The translations under genes and the position numbers were made by a program. From Temnothorax longispinosus (Eukaryota > Arthropoda > Insecta > Hymenoptera > Formicidae): DNA of 64,000 nucleotides. Below the pieces are notes generated by a model. That model was not told the DNA's origin. It worked only from the letters and a program-made list of their open reading frames with translations, and ran no database searches. The DNA lies in assembly GCF_030848805.1 (NCBI RefSeq), contig NC_092365.1, positions 10,919,760 to 10,983,759 on the forward strand. Reading direction: 5' to 3'. Of the stretch, positions 56,822 to 64,000 are shown in pieces (positions within the stretch are counted from its first letter, which is position 1; every line of letters begins with the position of its first letter).

Positions 56822-57694
56822 AAGATGCAGTCTATGATTATAAATATTTTCTCGTATTTAAAAACACATATAAAAACACACTTACCTTGGTGGGATTCGA
56901 ACTCGGGACCTCTGGATCGTGAGCCAACTGCCTTACGTGGTAGACCACTTCTTAATTTAATGTTAGTGTTATATTTAGTCTACATATGTCAACCAGCGCA
57001 AATATATAATTTTTCAAAAATCATCTTAAGAAACAAATTCAGTTTAAAAAGAGTAATAAAATTTTGAATTGGATATATGATATAATATTTCTTATACTGT
57101 CGGGTGAATGTCAGAAACCAGTGTCGGCTCATTACGAAATTTTGTGTTCGTAAATATATTTATGAAAAAAGTATATTTATAAAGGCCTATCTACATAAGA
57201 CGCAGAACGCGAGTCGCAAGACACACGCACAGTCTACATGTCAATCTAACCTCTATACACAAAGAGATTAGATTGACATGTAGACTGTGTGTGTGCTTGC
57301 GACTCGCGTTCTGCGTCTTATGTAGATAGGCCTTTATAAATATACTTTTTTCATAAATGTATTTACGAACACAAAATTTCGTAATGAGCCGACACTGGTT
57401 TCTGACATTCACCCGACAGTATAAGAAATATTATATCATATATCCAATTCAAAATTTTATTACTCTTTTTAAACTGAATTTGTTTCTTAAGATGATTTTT
57501 GAAAAATTATATATTTGCGCTGGTTGACATATGTAGACTAAATATAACACTAACATTAAATTAAGAAGTGGTCTACCACGTAAGGCAGTTGGCTCACGAT
57601 CCAGAGGTCCCGAGTTCGAATCCCACCAAGGTAAGTGTGTTTTTATATGTGTTTTTAAATACGAGAAAATATTTATAATCATAGACTGCATCTT
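56822..57694. repeat. Near-perfect 0.87-kb palindrome with tRNA-like sequence in each arm
   Basis: The arms 56822-57250 and about 57262-57694 are reverse complements over more than 400 bases. Each arm holds a tRNA-like stretch (56888-56949 minus, 57566-57627 plus) with a good B box (CGAGTTCGAATCCC) and a weaker A box. The ORFs reading WDSNSGPLDREPTAL on both arms are translations of that tRNA-like sequence, not proteins. The inner core is a MITE (57183-57332). Confidence 0.88.
57183..57332. repeat. 150-bp hairpin MITE at the palindrome centre
   Basis: GGCCTATCTACATAAGACGC starts at 57183 and its mirror ends at 57332; about 65-bp arms around a short CTCTATACACAAAGAG loop. Confidence 0.8.
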
Positions 57695-58312
57695 ATGTAG
57701 GCCTTAAAGTTAAAACATCCTTATCAAATCCACTTTATTCTATGCAGAAATTCTTTTGCGCGCGCAATGGAACTAAACTCTCAATCATGCAGTGATTCAG
57801 TGCTGTACCGTGCAGCTATATCTTATGGATCTCTCAACCATAATAATTGTGCTGCAGACCACATAAGAGGGATAGCAATAATTCTTTGGTTGAGGCAACC
57901 ATATACGAGGGTATTATAACCGAATGTTACGTATCGTAAGAACTACGGTTATGACAACTGTATAAATGGGCATATCTTAACAGCAACATTGAATGTAATA
58001 TCAATTTAACTTGAATTTACATCCATTTCTCTTTTAATCATAGAGAACATTGTTGTAACAACCGTAACAATTTTCTCCGTGAGGAAGATGTCCTGAGACT
58101 GAGTCACTGATTCACTCACTGATTCATCAACGCAAGGGTAAAATTTTATGGGGAGCGCTATGATGTGTACAGTTTTTACCGATCTTTTTGGAAACCGGTT
58201 TTTTTAATTTCTCCAATTTTTCGGGAAATAATTGATTAAATCTCAAAAAATTGTATGTATGTATGTATGTGTGTGTGTGTGTTTGTGTACGGATTTTTTG
58301 TACACGCATCTA

Positions 58313-59843
58313 CTTCTACAATTTTTTAGACAATTTTTAATCAATATAGCCTTTCAATAATTATATATAATCTTTTTTTCCCGGGCGCGTATTTCGCCTC
58401 CCGCTCATTGCCCATTCCCGCCTAAGATTCTTGGTGTGTCTCGTGCGAACTCATATCCTTGTGCTGAATTGACGACTTCTTTTCAGGTAATTGAATTTTA
58501 CTTATAATTTCATGTTTTATAGTATATCATAATATATGTGGTTATATGGTTATATGGTCGGGCTGTAAGAAAGAAACACTTTTTCAACGGCCTTTTTTAA
58601 GTCTAATTAAATCACCATTAAAGAATTAAGGGGCTATTCTGTAAACGTTCATGATATGCTTTGTGCAGCTTTTCTATGGTATATTATATCTGCGCAAAGC
58701 ACGTCGTTAACGTTTACAGAATAGACCCCTAGGTCTCTTCAAATATAATTTCTTCACATTTTGTTAAACTAGAAACCCGATGCCAGATGACGCCGTGTAC
58801 TCAACGAATATGTTCATTCTCAGAGTGTCGTTTATCACCTCTGACGACCCGATCTCACAAGATGTCACAAAGAGCCCAGGAGCTTTAAACAGTATTATTT
58901 TATTACTTCATTAATGTATTAATTTTGTAGTTTTATTAATGTTCTTGGATCAATTCTCATCAAAAAGCATCGATATAACATACATATATGTTACTTTCTG
59001 ATTTGCTGGGGTAGTTTATTTTTTAGTGCATTTATTTCACATTGATATAGTCAATTGTTGAAGTCTGATAATTTTTTTTATTATATATTTAAATAATTAT
59101 TTTATGTATTAGAGTTTTGCGGTACAAAAGTGTATTACACATTATGCGTAACATATTATATATGTAATGTATGATATTATATACTGATGATAATACAAAC
59201 AAGTTTAAGAACATAGGCTGCATTCCGATATTCCTAAAAAAAGTAACGTATAATATTGTTTTGTGTTTCAAGTCTTAAATGTGTGTACAAAGTGTCAACG
59301 TTTGTAAGACTTGAGACGCAAAACAGTATTGTGCGTTATACTAAAGACAAAGATTGTGCTATGTGGGATATTAATATTGTGTTTGTAATTTTAGTTCTTT
59401 ACTGTTAAGATACAATTTCACGTGCTGCTAAAACAAGCAATTCAAACGACAGATTTGTTGCTCGTAATCCAACGGCTATAATTTTGTAGTTTGAATTATT
59501 TTAACCACAAAGCATATCGCTCAACCATATTTTTATTTTATAAATACCTTATTTTCTTTCTCTCTCTTTCTGTCTACTTATCTTTTCCTTTTCTCTTTCA
59601 CCTAACGTTTGAAAAAAATTTTTTCAGTGCAAAATAAATGTTGCTCCTCTCTCTTTCTTTTTCTTTCTTTCTCTTTCTCTCTCTCTTTCTCTGTTAGTGA
59701 AAAAACAGATTTATAAATTCGGTTCTAAAGTATAAATACTAAGCAATTAACACACTTATTGTTAGTAATATATTATTCTTTTAGCAATATATTATTATAT
59801 GTAAGCATATTATAAAAGTAAATTATCTCATAAATTATTTAGA
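58313..59843. other. Mostly AT-rich DNA with two small MITEs, no gene recognised
   Basis: 58370-58495 is GC-richer and ends CTTTTCAG|GTAATT, which could be a 5' exon and donor of a non-coding leader; no coding partner was seen. 59240-59345 is an imperfect inverted repeat (AATATTGTTTTGTGTTTCAAG and mirror, quoted here as AATATTGTTTTG and CAAAACAGTATT). 59555-59700 is a (CT)n-rich tract. Confidence 0.45.
58629..58731. repeat. About 100-bp MITE
   Basis: AGGGGCTATTCTGTAAACGT at 58629 and its near mirror ending ACAGAATAGACCCCT at 58730. The inner part (GCTTTGTGCAG/CTGCGCAAAGC) is also inverted. Confidence 0.8.
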
Positions 59844-60240
59844 TGTAAGCCTGACGCTTTATCAAACTTGGTCACGTTGACGTCTACGGCACTGACTACG
59901 TCAGGCACGTGACCAAGAGATACTCATTATAAAACCATAGCGCTGGCAGCGAGGGATTCGCTGCCAAGCCGTCCAGCGACGGGAGGATTCGCTGGTTAGC
60001 CGTCTCACGGCATAGTCGTTCGCTATAAAGCTAGAATTGTACAGCTAGAACGAAATACCGACAATTGTGTTGATTCAGGTGCGGTACTAGTATTAAGGTA
60101 ATTGTGTGCAGCACTTATAGAAATTGTAACCATTTTGTTTTATGTAAATACAGTAATTACTTGCTGCAACTACACTTGTCGATCAATTCTGCGCCTCTCT
60201 CTCCCACGCATCCATTGCGTCTCTGATTCCGAGGCTTACA
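59844..60240. mobile_element. Solo LTR, 397 bp
   Basis: Begins TGTAAGCC and ends GGCTTACA, with the 4-bp duplication TAGA on both sides (59840-59843 and 60241-60244). An internal TATAAAACC near 59928 would be the TATA box, and GTCACGTTGACGTC/GGCACGTGACC lies upstream. No internal retrotransposon sequence remains, so it arose by LTR recombination. The superfamily (Gypsy or BEL) cannot be told. Confidence 0.8.
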
Positions 60241-60379
60241 TAGATAATTCTACCTTAATATTTATGTGTGTTAATTTAAAAAACTTATCCTATACAGGGT
60301 ATTATGTTTTGCAAATGTACAGAATAACCCTGCTGAATGATAAAATATGTGAATTTATTATTCCCACCAAAAAATCGAG

Positions 60380-60440
60380 AGAGCGTAAGTACGAGAATAC
60401 AAGAGTGTGAGAGAGTGAGAGAACGAAAAAACGAGAAAAC

Positions 60441-60490
<50 letters not shown>
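60380..60490. repeat. (GA)n microsatellite at the LINE 3' end
   Basis: An impure GAGAGA tract, most regular at 60440-60490. On the minus strand it follows ATGATCAATCAATC, the apparent LINE tail. Confidence 0.9.
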
Positions 60491-60492
60491 TT

Positions 60493-62335
60493 GATTGATC
60501 ATTTATTATGCCCAAACAATGGCTACAGGTACAAAAAGATACAAAGAAAATTATAACAGCAAGCACATGCTCTCTCTCAATAACAATATGCCAATTACAA
60601 GCAACTTACAACCAACGCTACTTAAAACTAACGCTATTTACAACTAACGCAACTTAAAACTAATAAACAATCGCAACACAACTTAAAATTAAGGACTAGT
60701 ACACTCGCAGGAGGTACGCAAGAACAAAAGAACAATAAAAGAACAAAAGCCCGTCACTCCGATTCAGACGAAAGCAAAAACGCAAAAAGTAGGCTCTTGA
60801 ATGATGCAAGTGAAGATGCCGAAGTTATTGTACTAGAAAGAGAATGCCAGAAATATATGGAAGAAAGTTGGAAGGAATTTCTGAAAGCAACGGTTCTGTG
60901 AGCAGGAATATGGAACGTCTAAGTGGATGAAGCAGCTAGTCGGTCAGATCTCCTAAGTGTTGGATCGGGAGGAGGAAAAAGCTCATGTAGATATGAAGAA
61001 GAACACATATGCAGAATGCGATAGGTCTGACATCCGAGAAAGTAATATCTCCTATTTTCAACCGAAAGCCACCTCAACTGACGTCGATACGGTGTAATGT
61101 GTTCGTCACGCTTAATTAAGGTCATAGATGAACCGAATACAACAGTTGACGAGCCTTTGCAATTTTGTATTCAACTCGCTGCTCAAACCATGATATACGA
61201 GACAACAATGATCAATATGTGGCATGATTAAGGTAGTGACGAGTTTAATCCTGAGATTGGTAGAAAGAGAGTTCTTATTGAACTTCAAATGATTCAATGC
61301 GTAATGCACTCTTTGTGAGATCAGCGAGATATGTCTCGTCCACGAAAGATTCGACATAAAGATGACACCCAAATTCCTAACCTCATTTACAAATGGTAGG
61401 GGCGTATCATTCACAATGATAGGTGGAAGACTACCAAGATCAATGCTATTAATATAAGCTTGACTTCCAAAAATAATAACCTTAGATTTAGCAGGGTTAA
61501 GCTTTAGTCCGTTCGTATTAGCATAATCAAAGATAGCATTGGCATCACATGTAATCAATTCCAGAGCCTAAAGAATATTAGCCGGTGAACATAGGCGGTA
61601 GATCTGAACATCATCCGCAAAAATCATGTGAGATGCATAACGTAATATCCTATAAATGTCATTAATATATAAAGAAAACAACAGAGGGCCAAGCACGGAA
61701 CCTTGAGGGACTCCAGACAAAGTAAATATCCAGTCAGAAAGATTGCTCTCGTCATCAATAACTGCTTGAGAACGACCTGTTAGGTAGGAGAAAATCCAGT
61801 TTAAGACAGCGTCAGAGAAGCCTATCTGTTTGAGCTTAATAAGTAGTAGCAGATGGGAGACTGTATCAAATGCCTTGCTAAAGTCAAACAGTATCATAAT
61901 TGTAATAAGTCCCTCATCAATCCTCCGCTTGATATCATTGCAAACCCGCAGAAGCGCAGATTGTGTGTTATACCCTGAGCGGTACGCAGACTGTCTGGGA
62001 TTCAGAATGTCGTATTTGTTTAGGTAGTCTAATATCTGTGAAGCAACAATTCGTTCCAATAATTTAGACAGCTCAGGTAAATTCGCAATAGGTCTAGTAT
62101 CTGACGGGGATAGTGATGTTTGAATCTTTGAAAGCGGGCGAATATATGCCTTCTTCCACTCTGACGGGAACGACGAAGTGTCTAACGATCGATTAAATAA
62201 AAGAACAAGCGATGACGAAACAACAGGCCAAGCAATGCGCAGAACATACAGCGGTAAACCATCTGAACCAGAAGCGTAAGAGCGGAGAGGTCGCATAGAC
62301 AAAAACTCAAATAGATGCGTGTACAAAAAATCCGT
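60493..62335 (-). mobile_element. 5'-truncated non-LTR retrotransposon (LINE)
   Basis: The minus strand carries reverse transcriptase and C-terminal ORF2 sequence and ends in AATAAATGATCAATCAATC. The 5' side starts abruptly within the region before RT motif 1, next to a (CA)n tract; no endonuclease domain is present. 5' truncation is usual for LINEs. Clade not assigned; the C-terminal IPAHRTVAFRNSFQ block is of the CR1/Jockey kind. Confidence 0.85.
60740..62331 (-). pseudogene. LINE reverse transcriptase, broken by stops and a frameshift
   Basis: Motifs in order on the minus strand: ASGSDGLPLYVLRIAWPVV, FPSEWKKAYIRPLSK, DFSKAFDTVSHLLLL (motif A), LSGVPQGSVLGPLLFSLYI (motif B), MIFADDVQIY (motif C, catalytic Asp pair kept), GLKLNPAKSKVIIFGS and LGVIFMSNLSWTRHI. 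A TAG at about 61565 (IL*ALELITCD), a one-base shift near 61120 and a TAG near 60917 interrupt it. The C-terminal part has LHMCSSSYLHELFPPPD and RTVAFRNSFQ. The first about 25 codons of the longest frame are translation of the (CA)n tract and not LINE. Confidence 0.87.

Positions 62336-62336
<1 letters not shown>

Positions 62337-62391
<55 letters not shown>
62337..62391. repeat. (CA)n microsatellite
   Basis: About 26 CA units. It adjoins a short GTACGGATTTTTTGTAC hairpin (62316-62335) that also occurs next to a (GT)n tract at 58270-58305. Confidence 0.95.
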
Positions 62392-62393
<2 letters not shown>

Positions 62394-62481
62394 CCGGACA
62401 TTTTTTACTAATACGATTTTTCGACATTTTAGAACATTCTAAGGTAAATGTTTACAATTAGGGCCCCACCTCCGATGACAT

Positions 62482-62508
62482 TGACCTTGACATATATTGT
62501 CAAGGTCA
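62482..62508. promoter_or_regulatory. Everted pair of FTZ-F1/NR5-type nuclear-receptor half-sites
   Basis: TGACCTTGA (62482-62490) and TCAAGGTCA (62500-62508) are exact mirror copies separated by nine bases. TCAAGGTCA is the consensus for monomeric receptors such as FTZ-F1 and ERR. A third partial site (GTGACCTTCA) lies at about 62518. Sequence match only; the surrounding DNA is repeat-like. Confidence 0.5.
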
Positions 62509-62639
62509 CCCTCCTGAGTGACCTTCAGAAGGTTTTAGTCGGGGGTCGCTTCTTATTAAAAAGTTATAAACAAAGAAGTTTGGAAAATATAGCAGCTATT
62601 TTGAATATTGGAAGGCATAAATGACTAATATATATGTCG

Positions 62640-62985
62640 AAATAGTTCACGCATACACTTTTCACGCGAACCGAGGTTTACGCACACCTCCCCCTGCTTT
62701 CGGGGGAGGTGCGGTAGTCCCGAAATAGTTTTTGCATACACTTTTCACGCGAACCGAGGTTTACGCACACCCCCCCTGCTTTCGGGGGAGGTGCGGTAGT
62801 CCTGAAATAGTTCACGCATACACTTTCCCCGGCCCGAAAGCGGGGGGGGGTGTGTGCGTGAACCTCGGTTCGCGTGAAAAGTGTATGCGTGAACTATTTC
62901 GGGGCTACCGCACCTCCCCCGAAAGCAGGGGGGGTGTGGGTGAACCTCGGTTCGCGTGGAAAGTGTATGCGTAAACTTTTCATGC
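62640..62985. repeat. Four-unit foldback: two direct and two inverted 100-bp copies
   Basis: Units with ACGCATACACTTTTCACGCG, AACCGAGGTTTACGCACAC and GCTTTCGGGGGAGGTGCGG occur twice in plus orientation (62648, about 62732) and twice in minus orientation (to about 62980). The centre is near 62830. Confidence 0.88.
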
Positions 62986-63010
62986 GTGGAAAGTTAATAT
63001 GCGAGATGCC

Positions 63011-63074
63011 ACATGGGTTAGATGACGCGCTTTAAAAGTATTCAACTGTTTAAAGCGCGTCATCTAACCCATGT
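63011..63074. repeat. Perfect 26-bp hairpin
   Basis: ACATGGGTTAGATGACGCGC... (63011-63036) and its exact reverse complement (63049-63074) with a 12-base loop. A TAAGTATTCTCTGCTTTAAC phrase follows and recurs near 63170. Confidence 0.9.
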
Positions 63075-63204
63075 AAGTATTCTCTGCTTTAACAAAAAGA
63101 CTTCAATTTATCAACAATTTACTACTTTAAATGTTGTGTTTTGGTAAAGCAGCGACTTTCTCGCAAAATAAAGTATTCTCTGCTTTAACCCCTTAACTGT
63201 CGAT

Positions 63205-63263
63205 GACGGCTATAGCCGCAAAAATAAAAGTGGCCAAGAGTGCGTATGACGGCTATAGCCGCA
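63205..63263. repeat. Repeated palindrome CGGCTATAGCCG
   Basis: GACGGCTATAGCCGCA occurs at 63205-63220 and 63248-63263. Each holds the 12-bp perfect palindrome CGGCTATAGCCG. Confidence 0.85.
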
Positions 63264-63304
63264 ACGTAGAAAAAACAAAGTAAAACTTTTTGAATTTGCT
63301 TGAA

Positions 63305-64000
63305 ACTTGTTACACGGGGGTTTTTGGGGTCGCTGATTACGAATCCGAAGTCAGATGTACAAAATTCAAAATGGCGGATCCAATATGGCGGATCAAAATT
63401 ACAAAAAATGGTTTGATTTTTATGAAATTTGGTACCCTTATGTTTTTTGAGTTTCTGAATCCGAATATGAAGTCAGATGTACAAAATTCAAAATGGCGGA
63501 TCCAATATGGCGGATCAAAATTACAAAAAATGGTCTGATTTTCATGAAATTTGATACCCTTATGTTTTTTGAGTCTCTGAATCCGAATATGAAGTCAGAT
63601 TTTCAAAATTCAAAATGGCGGATCAAAATTACAAAAAATGGTCTGATTTTCATGAAATTTGGTACCCTTATGTTTTTTGGGTCTCTGAATCCGAATATGA
63701 CATCAAAATTAAAAAATGGCGGATGTAATATGGCGCTAATGTTAAATTTAGATTCGGAGATCTAAATAACTTTAAAATAATAATAAAATTCCGTCTATTT
63801 TTTGTAATTTTGATCCGCCATATTGGACCCGCCATTATTTAATTTTGATGTCATATTCGGATTCAGAGACCCAAAAAACATAAGGGTACCAAATTTCATG
63901 AAAATCAGAACATTTCTTGTAATTTTGATCCGCCATATTGGATCTGCCATTTTGAATTTTGAAAATCTGACATCATATTCGGATTCAGAGACCCAAAAAA
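63305..64000. repeat. ATGGCGGATC tandem array folding back on itself, continues past the window
   Basis: Three direct units about 122 bp apart (AAAATTCAAAATGGCGGATC at 63361, 63483 and 63605; the third lacks 14 bases) with GAAATTTGGTACCCTTATG and TGAATCCGAATATGA, then at 63800-64000 the same unit inverted (TTTTGATCCGCCATATTGG). The array reaches the right edge. It begins with GGGGTTTTTGGGGTCGCTG, as does the related sequence at 33306-33395. Confidence 0.9.

Larger units (their letters stand above)
56546..58081. mobile_element. TIR element (CACGGAG ends), 1.5 kb
   Basis: Ends CACGGAGAAAAAGTTACGG (56546) and, inverted, CCGTAACAATTTTCTCCGTG at 58062-58081; the match continues GTTGCTACAAC/GTTGTAACAAC. 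A 2-bp AG duplication fits (56544-56545 and 58082-58083). Subterminal strings ATGGTTGC and GTTACAACCAT repeat. CAC...GTG ends with a 2-bp duplication and subterminal repeats suggest a non-autonomous CMC relative. It contains a large palindrome. Confidence 0.65.
56531..58312 (+). mobile_element. Helitron 5'-end fragment, split by a TIR element
   Basis: TCTATATATATAAAG begins at 56531 after an A and, beyond the insertion, continues GGAAGATGTCCTGAGACTG and then AAGGGTAAAATTTTATGGGG...GTTTTTACCGAT.TTTTTGGAAA. The second part aligns with the 5' zone of the big Helitron at 32630-32710. No coding part or 3' end was found, so it is a solo 5' fragment or a short non-autonomous copy. Confidence 0.6.

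Noticed and set aside
56888..57627. Two tRNA genes and the protein WDSNSGPLDREPTAL in the palindrome
   Set aside because: The B box is good, but the A box and anticodon stem do not fold convincingly; the protein is a translation of the tRNA-like stretch. Treated as SINE-like repeat.
62182..62427. ORFs with valine-cysteine runs at the LINE 5' side
   Set aside because: Translation of the (CA)n microsatellite; only the part after it is LINE coding.

Overview
The window is eukaryotic, repeat-dominated DNA, most likely from an arthropod and probably an insect such as an ant. Genes have short spliced exons with GT/AG sites, the AT-rich stretches are full of microsatellites, and the transposon families seen (PIF/Harbinger with a MADF-BESS partner, ISL2EU with THAP and YqaJ proteins, P-like THAP element, copia, Helitron and Helentron) are typical of insects. 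I find no intact ordinary host gene. The only host-derived coding remnant I recognise is a broken fragment of NTAQ1 at 11294-11590. The species call is inference; no marker gene was available.

Layout. 139-10567 is one PIF/Harbinger transposon with 28-bp perfect inverted ends and a TTA target duplication. It carries an apparently intact two-exon transposase and a decayed MADF-BESS gene. A large intron of that gene holds the 5' end of a Ty3/Gypsy element with a tRNA-Lys type primer site, itself interrupted by a long-inverted-repeat element and by a 500-N gap. 10571-13701 and 17698-22560 hold GC-rich, degenerate LTR-like DNA with three related leader plus short-ORF modules, a CCAAT-rich stretch and satellite-like tandem repeats. 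An ISL2EU transposon sits at 13702-17697, a deleted P-like element with 8-bp target duplication at 22769-23661, a foldback array at 23859-24708 and a full-length but frameshifted copia element at 24724-29657.

The most striking part is 30.2-55.5 kb, a set of nested insertions. A minus-strand Helentron (basic N-terminus, DUF6570-like, HUH Rep, PIF1 helicase, endonuclease, Ulp1-like protease) is split in its helicase by a 17.3-kb plus-strand Helitron inserted exactly at A|T. That Helitron is split in its own Rep-helicase gene by a 10.9-kb CMC (EnSpm-like) DNA transposon with a 2-bp duplication. Removing either insertion on paper restores the host reading frame exactly. The CMC element carries a tnp2-like transposase and, divergently transcribed from a symmetric E-box/CCAAT promoter, a ten-exon BEN-domain gene whose splice phases all agree (484 codons, no stop). 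This BEN gene is the best-preserved cargo gene in the window and the strongest candidate for something not yet described.

55.5-64 kb holds another Helitron 5' end with a TIR element and a large tRNA-like palindrome inside it, several MITEs, a solo LTR with TAGA duplication (59844-60240), a 5'-truncated LINE (about 60493-62335, minus), and hairpin or satellite arrays that run off the right edge.
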